Source: Burkholderiaceae bacterium
GTDB taxonomy: Bacteria; Pseudomonadota; Gammaproteobacteria; Burkholderiales; Burkholderiaceae
Length of the DNA stretch: 58,818 bases
Direction of reading: 5' to 3'
Assembly (NCBI GenBank): GCA_947452535.1
Contig: CANGCM010000008.1
Coordinates: 1 to 58,818 of the forward strand
The translations under genes and the position numbers were made by a program. The notes under the pieces are model-generated. The model searched no databases, was not told the origin of the DNA, and saw nothing but the letters and a program-made list of their open reading frames with translations. Of the stretch, positions 45,629 to 54,913 are shown in pieces; position 1 is the stretch's first letter, and the number at the start of each line of letters is the position of its first letter.

Positions 45629-48472
45629 TTATGCAGCTACTTCCACTTTCTTGAAGAAGCTAGCAATAATTTGCTTGACTTCGGGTTTGCAGGAGCCGCA
45701 ATTAGTTCCGCATTGCGTTTCAGATTGAAGTGAGTTCATAGCATCATTAAGGGAAGTTCCTGATGGCATTTTGCTTAAGTATTGCTGCATTGTGTCCGCA
45801 GATACATTAAAGCAATTACAAATTGCCTTACCTTTGGGTTTAATTTCCACGGGGGGCTTGCTGACGGGCATCAGCAGAGATCGGCCCAGCGATTTTGCAT
45901 CTAAGCCGCTTTCTAGGTACTCTCTTAGCCAGGCAGTACTTGCTAGGCTTTGAATAGGACCAGTGAGCATGGCAGATAGAACCTTCTCTTGTGTGCGTAC
46001 GAGCCGTACTACGCCCCTACGCTTGTCGCTATAGCGCATTACTGGCTCTCCAGATGCCTCATCCAATTTAAATTTTTGCATTACTTGCTTTAAAGCAAGT
46101 GCGGCAAGAGATACTGGTTCTTCAAGAGGGTCATCGTGGTGGGCAGCTTTGAATGAAACCCCAATAAGGTCGCCATCTTGCTCTCTACCAAAGAGAACGC
46201 ATTGGGCGGAATCAAATTTAGGCAGAAGGCTCCGTAGACTATTTTGGATAGAAAATACTTCCTCTTTCGAAAATAAGCCAAAAGCCACCAATTGCCAAGG
46301 CAGATTAGCTGGCAAAATTTTGACGGCTGAATGTTTTAATTCTGGCTGACCCGATACAGGGTCAATCATGTTACAAGTGAGTCCGTTGACTCCGCGGCCT
46401 GGGGTTCTACCAGCAGCGCCTGAAATAAATTCAGAACCCCAGTGCATGGCAATAAATGCTTGCGAAGAGGCAATATCATTCGAGACTTTGATTGGGAATA
46501 TCTCGCTTCCTCTGCGGCTAGTGACATGAACTAAATCACCATTTTCTAGATTCATCCTGCCAGCATCTTTGGGTGATAGCTCAACACAAGGTTCTGGTGA
46601 GTGCCCATAGAGTGTTCCAATCGTTCCGGTTCTACTCATGCCGTGCCATTGATCTCTCAGGCGTCCAGTATTTAATGCAAATGGATATCGTACATCCACT
46701 GATTCTGCAGTTGCCTTATAAGGTGCAGCGATAAAGTGCGCTTTCTGATCTTTAGTGGGGAAGAAACCATTTTCATAAAGTCGCTTTTTGCCAAAGTAAG
46801 ATCCTTTTGGCATTGGCCATTGTTGCGGTCCGCGTTCCTCAAGAATTTGATAGCTCAAGCCAGTGATGTCGAGATCACGACCGGCTGTACTTTCGCGATG
46901 TTCCTTCCAAATATCTTCTGGTCCAGCATAAGGGAAAAGTGTAGCAATTCCATCTTTTCTATTTCCTGGAAGTAGCTCTTCTAGAGCACGTCCAATCTCT
47001 AAAGCAATCTGCCAATCATGTTTTGCAGATTCAAAGGGATCAATAGCGGGATTAACTTTGGAGATGCGGCGCTCTGAATTGGTAACTGTCCCAACTTTTT
47101 CTGCCCAGGTAGTAGCGGGCAATAAAACATCGGCATAGAGGGTAGTGGCTGTGTGCGCATAGGCTTCCTGAACCACAACAAACTCGGCTTTACTTAAACC
47201 CTCATGAACGGCATTGAGATCGGGCATAGATTGTGCTGGGTTTGTGCAGACGATCCAAATAGCCTTAAGCTTTTCAGTGCGTAATGCTTCAAACATAGGA
47301 ATAGCACTAAGCCCTGGTTTTTCGGGAACTGAGTGAACTCCCCATAGGTTAGCGACTTCTGCGCGGTGCTCTGGATTGGCAAGATCGCGATGTGCAGATA
47401 ATAAGTTGGCCAAGCCCCCAACTTCTCTGCCACCCATTGCATTAGGTTGCCCTGTCAAAGAGAATGGACCTGCACCAGATTTACCAATTTGACCCGTGGC
47501 CAAATGCAGATTTACCAAAGCAGCATTCTTGGCCGTGCCTGATGCCGATTGATTTAATCCTTGGCAGTACATCGATAAGGTTGCAGGTGAAGTAGCAAAC
47601 CATTGTGCTGCTTTGAACAAGTCTTTTTCATTGATGCCGCAGATCTGACTCACTGCCTTAGGCGTGAAGTCCCTTACCAGATCACGCAGAGCATCAAAAC
47701 CTGCTGTGCAAGAGTTGATATAAGACTCGTCAATCCATTTCTCCCATAGCATGATGTAAAGCATCCCATGGTAGAGGGCAACATCAGTACCAGGCTGTAT
47801 CTGAAGGTAGAGATCAGCTTCTTTAGCAGTATCTGTTTTTCTAGGATCAACAACAATGACTTTGAGATCTGGATTATTTTTACGGGCATCCTCAAGGCGT
47901 CTGTACAGAATCGGATGGGCAAAAGCGGTATTCGATCCTGTAATAAAAATTGTTGATGCTGAATCAATATCTTCATAGCAGCAGGGCGGGGCATCCATCC
48001 CCAAGGTTTGCTTGTAGCCCGCTACTGCGCTAGACATACATAGGCGTGAATTGGTATCAATGTTATTTGAGCCAATTAGACCTTTCATTAACTTATTAAA
48101 GATGTAATAGTCTTCGGTCAGCAGCTGACCAGACACATAAATGCCAACGGACTCTGGACCATGCTCCTTAATGATGTCGGCAAATTTTTGGGCAACAGAT
48201 TGAATTGCTTCAGGCCAAGAAATATCTGTCGGCTCTTCACCTCTCACCTTGCGGATTGCTGGTGAACCTAGCCGAGCTTGTAGCTGAAGGCTTGGGTTTG
48301 CAGTGAGATGGAGGGTAGAGCCCTTACTGCAGAGTCTGCCATAGTTTGCGGGGTGGTCAGGATCACCACGAACCCCAGTGACCTCGATCTTCCCGTTACT
48401 TGTAGCTGCAGTTTCAATAATGACACCACAGCCAACACCACAATAGCAACAGGTGCTTTTGACTTCAGCCAT
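45629..48472 (-). CDS. nasA: Assimilatory nitrate reductase catalytic subunit
   Basis: NasA reduces nitrate to nitrite in the cytoplasm with a Mo-bis-MGD cofactor. The 947-aa protein has an N-terminal [4Fe-4S] motif C8-x2-C11-x3-C15 with the fourth Cys in YGRLCSKG, the molybdopterin oxidoreductase body (NTNSRLCMSSAVAGYKQ with the likely Mo-ligand Cys), and the C-terminal dinucleotide-binding domain. An additional BFD-type [2Fe-2S] domain closes the protein (about 890-945: AICNCFNVS, then CGTNCGSCKPEV). No signal peptide. No separate NasB reductase is present, so electrons may come from NirB or ferredoxin. It overlaps nirD by 8 bp. Confidence 0.95.
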   Translation of the reverse strand: MAEVKSTCCYCGVGCGVIIETAATSNGKIEVTGVRGDPDHPANYGRLCSKGSTLHLTANPSLQLQARLGSPAIRKVRGEEPTDISWPEAIQSVAQKFADIIKEHGPESVGIYVSGQLLTEDYYIFNKLMKGLIGSNNIDTNSRLCMSSAVAGYKQTLGMDAPPCCYEDIDSASTIFITGSNTAFAHPILYRRLEDARKNNPDLKVIVVDPRKTDTAKEADLYLQIQPGTDVALYHGMLYIMLWEKWIDESYINSCTAGFDALRDLVRDFTPKAVSQICGINEKDLFKAAQWFATSPATLSMYCQGLNQSASGTAKNAALVNLHLATGQIGKSGAGPFSLTGQPNAMGGREVGGLANLLSAHRDLANPEHRAEVANLWGVHSVPEKPGLSAIPMFEALRTEKLKAIWIVCTNPAQSMPDLNAVHEGLSKAEFVVVQEAYAHTATTLYADVLLPATTWAEKVGTVTNSERRISKVNPAIDPFESAKHDWQIALEIGRALEELLPGNRKDGIATLFPYAGPEDIWKEHRESTAGRDLDITGLSYQILEERGPQQWPMPKGSYFGKKRLYENGFFPTKDQKAHFIAAPYKATAESVDVRYPFALNTGRLRDQWHGMSRTGTIGTLYGHSPEPCVELSPKDAGRMNLENGDLVHVTSRRGSEIFPIKVSNDIASSQAFIAMHWGSEFISGAAGRTPGRGVNGLTCNMIDPVSGQPELKHSAVKILPANLPWQLVAFGLFSKEEVFSIQNSLRSLLPKFDSAQCVLFGREQDGDLIGVSFKAAHHDDPLEEPVSLAALALKQVMQKFKLDEASGEPVMRYSDKRRGVVRLVRTQEKVLSAMLTGPIQSLASTAWLREYLESGLDAKSLGRSLLMPVSKPPVEIKPKGKAICNCFNVSADTMQQYLSKMPSGTSLNDAMNSLQSETQCGTNCGSCKPEVKQIIASFFKKVEVAA

Positions 48473-48815
48473 GTTTGGTTTGTAATTCCTCGCGGCTCAA
48501 CCAAACTGCACCGGACTCTACTTTGACTGCAAAGGATTTAGCACAGCCCTCATCCGGAGCCACGGCACAGCCAGTGGAAAGATCTATATTCCAGGAGTGC
48601 AGTGGACAGGTTACAGATTTACCATGAACAATACCCTGTGAGAGAGGGCCACCCTTGTGTGGGCACTTATCTAATACGGCAAATACTTCGTCTTCTGAAT
48701 TTCTGAAAATTGCAATTTGACCAGCGGGTGCTTGAATGACCCGAGACCCTAGAACGGGAATCTCATCAACCGTTGTGATTTTCTGCCACTGATCAAGTTG
48801 GGTGGTGCTAGACAT
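48465..48815 (-). CDS. nirD: Nitrite reductase small subunit
   Basis: NirD is the Rieske-fold partner of NirB in NADH-dependent nitrite reduction to ammonium. The 116-aa protein has a complete Rieske pair, CPHKGGPLSQG then CPLHSWNID, so it likely binds [2Fe-2S], unlike E. coli NirD, which has lost the cluster ligands. The ATG at 48815 has GAGG seven nt upstream and overlaps the nirB stop by 8 bp; an earlier in-frame ATG at 48830 is less likely. Confidence 0.93.
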   Translation of the reverse strand: MSSTTQLDQWQKITTVDEIPVLGSRVIQAPAGQIAIFRNSEDEVFAVLDKCPHKGGPLSQGIVHGKSVTCPLHSWNIDLSTGCAVAPDEGCAKSFAVKVESGAVWLSREELQTKHG

Positions 48816-51258
48816 TTCCAACCTCGACAATCGGAATGGTCTTAAATTGACGAATATCTACACCGGCACGTTCAAATTCCTTCCAAGGGTCTGGAGCATC
48901 TTTTAAATCAAATAGCAGTCTTTCATAAAGTGCTTTACGACTTTCTGCATCTTCGACTACCTTTTGCTTAATATATTCCATGCCCACTCGTGCCAAATAG
49001 TGAACGGTACGATCAAGATACCAAGCTTCTTCACGGTATAACTGCAAGAAAGCGCCTGAATACTCTCGTACTTCTTCATCCGTTTTGACTTTACAGAGAA
49101 ATTCAGCAACTTCCGTCTTGATACCGCCATTACCGCCAATATAGAGCTCCCAACCAGACTCAACGCCAATAATGCCGACGTCTTTGATGCCGGCTTCTGC
49201 ACAGTTTCTGGGGCAACCTGAAACGGCAAGCTTTACCTTATGAGGGGCGTACATGCCAAACAGCATGCGCTCAAGCTCAACACCCATCTTCATGGAAGAC
49301 TGGGTACCAAAGCGACAATGTTCATCGCCAACACATGTCTTTACTGTACGAATAGATTTGCCGTAGGCATGACCTGATGGCATATCTAATTCCTTCCATA
49401 CTGCTGGAAGATCATCTTTTTTGATGCCAAGCAAGTCGATGCGTTGACCGCCAGTGACTTTTACTGTTGGTACTTGATATTTCTCAGCAACGTCAGCAAT
49501 TCTGCGTAGCTCAGCAGGAGTAGTTAGCCCACCAAACATCCTTGGTATTACTGAGTAGGTACCGTCTTTCTGAATATTGGCATGAGCACGCTCATTAATG
49601 AAGCGTGATTGTGGATCATCAATTGCCTCATGCGGCCATGTAGAGATCAGATAGTAGTTCAGGGCTGGACGACAAGTCGCGCAACCGTTGGGCGTCCTCC
49701 AGTTGAGTTCAGTGCGAACTTGTTCTTGAGAAATAAGGTGACCTGTGCGTGTTGCTTGACGGATTTCATCATGGGAAAGATCTGAGCATCCACAAATCGA
49801 TTTTTTTCTTGGAGTTGCTGAATAGTCGGTTCCCAATACATTCATTAGTACTTGCTCAACGAGTCCAGTACATGAACCACAGGAGCTGCTAGCTTTAGTG
49901 CACTTCTTTACTTCATCTAATGTAAAGAGACCTTGTTCACGAATAGCCTTGACAATAGTGCCTTTGGTAACCCCATTGCACCCGCAGATTTCATCTGCAT
50001 CCGTCATGCCAGCAGCTTTATTGTGACCTTGATGGCCAACGTCACCAATATTGGATTCACCAAACATTAACGTATCACGAATTTCAGCAACGCTTTGTTC
50101 GTCACGCATGAGTTTGAAATACCAAGTGCTATCTGCTGTGTCACCAAACATGCAGGCACCAATTAAACGATCATCTTTAAGAACTAATTTTTTGTATACG
50201 CCACCAATAGGATCGGCAAGTGTGATTTCTTCTGTGCCTTCGCCACCCATAAAATTTCCAGCGGAGAAGAGATCAACGCCGGTAACCTTGAGCTTTGTGG
50301 AGGTTACCGAACCTTCATAACGACCGATGCCGTATTCAGCAAGGTGGTTGGCACAAACTTTCGCTTGTTCAAATAAGGGGGCTACTAATCCATAAGCGGT
50401 GCCACGGTGACTAGCGCATTCTCCAACAGCATAGACTCTTGGATCAAAGGTTTGCAATGTGTCATTAACAACGATGCCGCGTTGGCAATGGAGGCCCGCA
50501 GATTCAGCTAAAGCTGTGTTGGGCTTAATACCCGCGGCCATAATAACTAGATCAGCCGGAATTTCGAGGCCACCTTTAAAGCGGATATGCCCAACTCGGT
50601 CGCCAGCTTCATTGGGGGTAATTGCTTCGGTAGAAGTTTTCAGTAAAAACTTGAGACCTTTCTCCTCTAAGGACTTTTGTAGTAAATCTGCAGCTGTTTT
50701 ATCTAGCTGTCTTTCCATTAGCCACTCAGCAAGATGCACCACAGTCACACTCATCCCTCTTAGTGCGAGACCGTTTGCTGCTTCTAGGCCAAGCAGACCG
50801 CCGCCAATAACAACAGCATTTTTGTAGCGTGTTGCTACATCGATCATCTCATTGGTGTCTTTAATATCGCGGTATGCGATAACACCAGGCAAATCATTTC
50901 CGGGCACTGGAAGAATGAAAGGGAGTGAGCCGGTAGCTAAAAGTAAGCGGTCATATTTTTCAACCGTACCATCATCGGCAGTAACCGTACGCTCCTTGCG
51001 ATCGATCTTCGTAATGGTTTTACTGAGATGTAGATGAATGCCGTTAGTCTTGTACCAATCTAAGTCATTTAAAACAATTTGCTCAAGTGTCTGCTCGCCA
51101 GCCAAGACTGGAGAAAGCAGAATGCGATTGTAGTTAGGGTGGGGTTCAGCACCGAAGATGGTGATTTCATAAAGCTCAGAGTCAAGCTTCAATAACTCTT
51201 CGATGGTCCGAACCCCGGCCATCCCATTGCCAATCATGACCAGTTTTTGCTTTTTCAT
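48808..51258 (-). CDS. nirB: Nitrite reductase [NAD(P)H] large subunit
   Basis: NirB reduces nitrite to ammonium using siroheme. Domain order in 816 aa: an FAD/NAD oxidoreductase (MIGNGMAGVRTIEELL; VVIGGGLLGLEAANGL), two BFD-type [2Fe-2S] domains near 410-465 and 485-530 (EICGCNGVTKG; SICGCSDLSHDEIR), a ferredoxin-like half, and the [4Fe-4S]-siroheme domain with CVGDEHC near 641 and SGCPRNC near 684. The cluster cysteines are all present. The start overlaps the stop of the upstream binding-protein gene by 4 bp, so import and reduction are co-translated. Confidence 0.96.
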   Translation of the reverse strand: MKKQKLVMIGNGMAGVRTIEELLKLDSELYEITIFGAEPHPNYNRILLSPVLAGEQTLEQIVLNDLDWYKTNGIHLHLSKTITKIDRKERTVTADDGTVEKYDRLLLATGSLPFILPVPGNDLPGVIAYRDIKDTNEMIDVATRYKNAVVIGGGLLGLEAANGLALRGMSVTVVHLAEWLMERQLDKTAADLLQKSLEEKGLKFLLKTSTEAITPNEAGDRVGHIRFKGGLEIPADLVIMAAGIKPNTALAESAGLHCQRGIVVNDTLQTFDPRVYAVGECASHRGTAYGLVAPLFEQAKVCANHLAEYGIGRYEGSVTSTKLKVTGVDLFSAGNFMGGEGTEEITLADPIGGVYKKLVLKDDRLIGACMFGDTADSTWYFKLMRDEQSVAEIRDTLMFGESNIGDVGHQGHNKAAGMTDADEICGCNGVTKGTIVKAIREQGLFTLDEVKKCTKASSSCGSCTGLVEQVLMNVLGTDYSATPRKKSICGCSDLSHDEIRQATRTGHLISQEQVRTELNWRTPNGCATCRPALNYYLISTWPHEAIDDPQSRFINERAHANIQKDGTYSVIPRMFGGLTTPAELRRIADVAEKYQVPTVKVTGGQRIDLLGIKKDDLPAVWKELDMPSGHAYGKSIRTVKTCVGDEHCRFGTQSSMKMGVELERMLFGMYAPHKVKLAVSGCPRNCAEAGIKDVGIIGVESGWELYIGGNGGIKTEVAEFLCKVKTDEEVREYSGAFLQLYREEAWYLDRTVHYLARVGMEYIKQKVVEDAESRKALYERLLFDLKDAPDPWKEFERAGVDIRQFKTIPIVEVGNV

Positions 51259-52550
51259 GCTTTGATCTTGAAGCTATCAGCGTAAGCTGCTGGGTTAGAG
51301 CCATTCCATACGACCCCATCAAATAGTTTGCTCGAACGCATATCGCTTTTGGGTAATGGTGTTTTGGAGGCCGTCGCAGCATCTTTATAGATGGCGATGT
51401 TGTTTACTTTTTTTGCAACAGCCAAATAATCTGGATGCTCTTTCAACAAGCCCCAGCGCTTATGTTGAGTCATAAACCACATACCATCGGAGAGGTAAGG
51501 GAAGGTTGCTAAACCATCGTTATAAAACTTCATAGCATGGGGGTCATCCCAAGTTTTGCCAATACCGTTGTTATAGCGACCCATCATGCGATCCTGAATG
51601 ACGTTGATGTCAGTATTAACAAAAGATGGTGCAGACACTACTTCAGCAGTTTTATGTTTATTACTTGTAGATGAGTCGATATATTTACCGGCTTCTAGAA
51701 TAGCTGCTGTAACTGCCCTACAGGTATTGGGAAATTTCTTAGCAAAATCAGCAGTTGTGCCTAAGGCCTTTTCTGGATGGTCTTGCCAAATCGCTTGTGT
51801 GGTCATTGCTGTAAAGCCAACACCATCAATAATGGCACGCGCGTTCCAGGGCTCACCTACACAGTAGCCGTCCATATTGCCGCTACGCATATTAGCCACC
51901 ATTTGTGGAGGTGGAACAGTGATGATCTTAGCGTCTTTAAATGGGTTAATGCCGTAGTTTGCAAGCCAGTAATAGAGCCACATTGCATGCGTTCCAGTTG
52001 GGAAAGTTTGCGCAAAGGTGTAGTCGCGCTTTTCTTTGTCCATGAGGGCTTTAAGGCTTGCACCATCGGATACTCCTTTTTGATTAAGTGCCTTAGATAA
52101 AGTGATTGCTTGGCCATTGTTATTCAATGACATCAAAAGGGACATATCTTTTTGTTGGCCACCGATACCCATTTGCAGTCCGTACATCAAACCATAAAGA
52201 ATATGCGACATGTCATTCTCACCATTGACCAGCTTGTCACGAATTGCAGCCCATGAAGCTTCTTTGGTTGGAATAATCTTGATGCCGTACTTTTTATCTA
52301 GGCCAAGATGGTTGGCCATAACAACTGATGAGCAATCGGTCAAGGCGATAAAACTCACCTTTACATCAGTTTTCTCAGGAGCATCAGAGCCTGCAGCCCA
52401 TACGCCTGCTTTGACCATTGGATCTATTAAAGACAGAATGCTGGCAGAGCCAATGCCTTGAATGAGTTTGCGTCGCGTAGGGTTTGTATTGGTAATAGTC
52501 GGGATAGAGACTTCTGCTGGTAAGCCGCTAATATTCACTTTTTCTTTCAT
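51255..52550 (-). CDS. nrtA: NrtA/CmpA-type nitrate-binding protein (first copy)
   Basis: This 431-aa substrate-binding protein belongs to the nitrate/nitrite/bicarbonate/cyanate group. A twin-arginine signal (TRRKLIQGIGSASIL, residues 25-39) predicts export. The mature part has VSFIALTDCSSVVMANHLGL near 65, the fold's ligand-entry motif AAIRDKLVNGENDMSHIL near 105, and GYCVGEPWNARAI near 220. It leads the leftward nasA-nirBD operon, with GGAGCTCAGT before its ATG, but no permease or ATPase gene accompanies it. It probably shares the ABC permease and ATPase encoded divergently. It might instead act as a sensor of periplasmic nitrate. Confidence 0.9.
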   Translation of the reverse strand: MKEKVNISGLPAEVSIPTITNTNPTRRKLIQGIGSASILSLIDPMVKAGVWAAGSDAPEKTDVKVSFIALTDCSSVVMANHLGLDKKYGIKIIPTKEASWAAIRDKLVNGENDMSHILYGLMYGLQMGIGGQQKDMSLLMSLNNNGQAITLSKALNQKGVSDGASLKALMDKEKRDYTFAQTFPTGTHAMWLYYWLANYGINPFKDAKIITVPPPQMVANMRSGNMDGYCVGEPWNARAIIDGVGFTAMTTQAIWQDHPEKALGTTADFAKKFPNTCRAVTAAILEAGKYIDSSTSNKHKTAEVVSAPSFVNTDINVIQDRMMGRYNNGIGKTWDDPHAMKFYNDGLATFPYLSDGMWFMTQHKRWGLLKEHPDYLAVAKKVNNIAIYKDAATASKTPLPKSDMRSSKLFDGVVWNGSNPAAYADSFKIKA

Positions 52551-52624
52551 ACTGAGCTCCTTTGATCGATAACTAACGATAAGGAATTTTTTATCTATGA
52601 AATTTGGTGATAGCTCAATAATGG

Positions 52625-52641
52625 TGCACTGATTAAATGCA
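52625..52641. promoter_or_regulatory. TGCA-N9-TGCA element, candidate NtrC site
   Basis: TGCACTGATTAAATGCA in the 150-bp gap between the divergent nitrogen operons has the spacing of the NtrC consensus TGCAC-x7-GTGCA. The left half is perfect, the right half is degenerate. I find no clear sigma-54 -24/-12 pair nearby, so assignment to NtrC is tentative; another dyad-binding regulator is possible. Confidence 0.4.
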
Positions 52642-52700
52642 TGGGCTATTTTGGTTCACGCAGAGAATTAAGGTGCGTCACCGACTGTTAAAAATGATCC

Positions 52701-53504
52701 ATGGAACAAATTGCACCAAGAACAGTTAAATCACCCAAATTTAATAGGGCGCTACCTGGCGTTTACCTTATTGGTGCTGGGCCTGGTGCAGCCGACCTCA
52801 TTACAGTGCGTGGCGCAAGAATTTTGGCAGACGCAGATATTGTTTTTTACGATGCTCTCATCGATATTTCAATGTTAGCGTGGTGTTCTGGCACTAAATT
52901 GGTGCAAGTTGGTAAAAGATGTGGTGCCCATTCCAGCTCTCAACACTTTATTAACAAGCAATTGGTGGACGCTGCTAGAAAGTATTCGGTAGTGGTCCGC
53001 CTCAAGGGTGGGGATCCATTGATCTTCGGTCGTGCACAGGAGGAAATTGACGCCCTTGAGAAGGCAAACGTGCGCTATGAGATCGTCCCAGGGATTACTA
53101 CTGCCTTAGCAGCCTCGGCAGAATTAAAGCAGCCCCCAACTACCAGGGAGTTGAGTCGAACCTTAACACTTACTACCCTGCCCGGTCGTTGCACGCATGC
53201 CGATCATAAAACCGCAATTTTTTATATGGTTCGCGACCAGCTATCTGAAGTCGCCACTACATTAATTGCTCAAGGCCACTCAGCAGATACTCCCGTTTGC
53301 TTGATGGAGTCGGTCAGCCTTCCAGTGCAGCGCAGCTTTGGCTGCACCTTAAATGAATTGCTGCTTGGTGACATCCAGCATCATTTTTTAGATAGGCAGC
53401 CTGTTGTGGTGATGGTTGGTGAAGTTTATAGAAAAAAACTTCAGACCTTAACCCCATTAATTGATTCACAAATTCATTTCAACGTATTACAAGCAGCATC
53501 TTAA
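52701..53504 (+). CDS. cobA: Uroporphyrinogen-III C-methyltransferase
   Basis: CobA adds two methyl groups from SAM to uroporphyrinogen III, giving precorrin-2, the precursor of the siroheme used by NirB. The 267-aa protein has the family N-terminal VYLIGAGPGAADLITVRGAR near residue 21, DIVFYDALI, the SAM region VVRLKGGDPLIFGRA near 95, and YEIVPGITTALAASA near 125. It lacks the CysG dehydrogenase/chelatase domain. It begins the rightward nitrogen operon, 20 bp before a binding-protein gene. The cbiX-like gene 4 kb downstream can supply iron insertion; precorrin-2 dehydrogenase is not in the window. Confidence 0.93.
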   Translation: MEQIAPRTVKSPKFNRALPGVYLIGAGPGAADLITVRGARILADADIVFYDALIDISMLAWCSGTKLVQVGKRCGAHSSSQHFINKQLVDAARKYSVVVRLKGGDPLIFGRAQEEIDALEKANVRYEIVPGITTALAASAELKQPPTTRELSRTLTLTTLPGRCTHADHKTAIFYMVRDQLSEVATTLIAQGHSADTPVCLMESVSLPVQRSFGCTLNELLLGDIQHHFLDRQPVVVMVGEVYRKKLQTLTPLIDSQIHFNVLQAAS

Positions 53505-53524
53505 ATACTTACTAGGAGCTATAA

Positions 53525-54898
53525 ATGAATTCATATCGCCCATTTGATCCGGATAGACCTCTATTTAGCAACCGCTGCAGTTGCGGACAACACGCTTCTG
53601 AGTTGGACCATGCAAATTCTCTTTCAGCAAGAATGGATGTTGAGCAAGAGAGTGCTGATTTTGTTGAGGCTAGCTTGGTAAAAGCATTATTTCCTCAAGA
53701 GGCACGTCGACGTGCATTCTTGAAGGCTGTAGGTGCTGGTGGTGCAATGAGCGCTTTGTCAGGATTCTTACCGGTGGGCTCACTACAAGCCATGGCCCAA
53801 GAAAAGGCCCCGCTTGAAAAACCTGATCTCAAGATCGGCTTTATCGCAATTACCTGCGCGACACCTCTCATTATGGCTGACCCATTGGGTTTCTATAAGA
53901 AGCAAGGTCTCAACGTCACATTAAATAAAACTGCTGGTTGGGCATTAATTAGAGACAAGATGCTTAATAAGGAGCATGACGCTTCCCACTTCTTGTCGCC
54001 CATGCCAATTTCAATGTCTATGGGCTTGGGATCCGATCCCACTCAGATGCGCGTAGCTACTATTCAAAATGTGAATGGGCAAGCTATTACCTTGGCAAAT
54101 AAACATAAAAATAATCGTGACCCTAAAAACTGGAAGGGAATGAAGTTTGCCGTTCCATTTGAATATTCGATGCATAATTTTTTATTGCGTTATTACGTAG
54201 CGCAAGCAGGCTTGGATCCGGACAAAGATATTCAGATTCGAGTAACACCACCGCCAGAGATGGTTGCGAATTTACGTGCAGGTAATATCGATGGGTTTTT
54301 AGGGCCTGATCCATTTAATCAGCGTGCAGTGTATGACGAAGTTGGATTTATTCATATTCTTACAAAAGAGATTTGGGATGGCCATCCATGCTGCGCTTTT
54401 GGAACTTCCGAAGAATTTATTAAGAAAAATCCAAATACATTTGCAGCCTTATATCGTGCGGTTCTCAATGCCTCCACTATGGCTCGTAATCCTGAAAATA
54501 GGCCGTTAATTGCAAAGGTAATTTCTCCAGCCAATTATTTAAACCAACCAGAGACTGTAGTAATGCAAGTTCTCACTGGTAAGTTTGCCGATGGCCTGGG
54601 AAATGTTCAAAATGTGCCAGATCGCATCGACTTCAACCCAATCCCTTGGTATTCCATGGCGACTTGGATGTTGACGCAAATGCAACGCTGGGGTTATGTA
54701 AAAGGTGATGTTAATTACAAGGACATCTCTGAAAAAGTATTCCTACTTACCGACGCCAAAAAGTATATGGGTGAGACTGGTATTGCTGTTCCGCCATTAG
54801 CTAAAGCAGGATATAAAAAAGACAAGATTATGGGTAAAGAGTTTGATCCTAGTCAGCCTGCAGCCTATCTAAAGTCTTTTCAAGCCAATAAAGCATAA
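53525..54898 (+). CDS. nrtA: NrtA/CynA-type binding protein with Cys-rich leader
   Basis: This 457-aa nitrate/cyanate-type binding protein of an ABC importer has the mature fold KIGFIAITCATPLIMADPLG, AIRDKMLN-like WALIRDKMLNKEHDASHFL, and MVANLRAGNIDGFLGPDPF near 250. The N-terminus is unusual: Cys18, Cys20, His23 and His29 (RCSCGQHASELDH) precede the twin-arginine motif by about 40 residues, and the Tat motif RRRAFLK is at 61-67. AGGAG lies eight nt before the ATG. Permease and ATPase genes follow at once and cyanase ends the run, so nitrate, nitrite and cyanate are all candidate ligands. Confidence 0.9.
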   Translation: MNSYRPFDPDRPLFSNRCSCGQHASELDHANSLSARMDVEQESADFVEASLVKALFPQEARRRAFLKAVGAGGAMSALSGFLPVGSLQAMAQEKAPLEKPDLKIGFIAITCATPLIMADPLGFYKKQGLNVTLNKTAGWALIRDKMLNKEHDASHFLSPMPISMSMGLGSDPTQMRVATIQNVNGQAITLANKHKNNRDPKNWKGMKFAVPFEYSMHNFLLRYYVAQAGLDPDKDIQIRVTPPPEMVANLRAGNIDGFLGPDPFNQRAVYDEVGFIHILTKEIWDGHPCCAFGTSEEFIKKNPNTFAALYRAVLNASTMARNPENRPLIAKVISPANYLNQPETVVMQVLTGKFADGLGNVQNVPDRIDFNPIPWYSMATWMLTQMQRWGYVKGDVNYKDISEKVFLLTDAKKYMGETGIAVPPLAKAGYKKDKIMGKEFDPSQPAAYLKSFQANKA

Positions 54899-54913
54899 AC
54901 CCAAGGTTAATGA

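Noticed and set aside
52551..52700. Sigma-54 promoter between the divergent nitrogen operons
   Set aside because: No GG-N10-GC pair in a suitable context was found on either strand.
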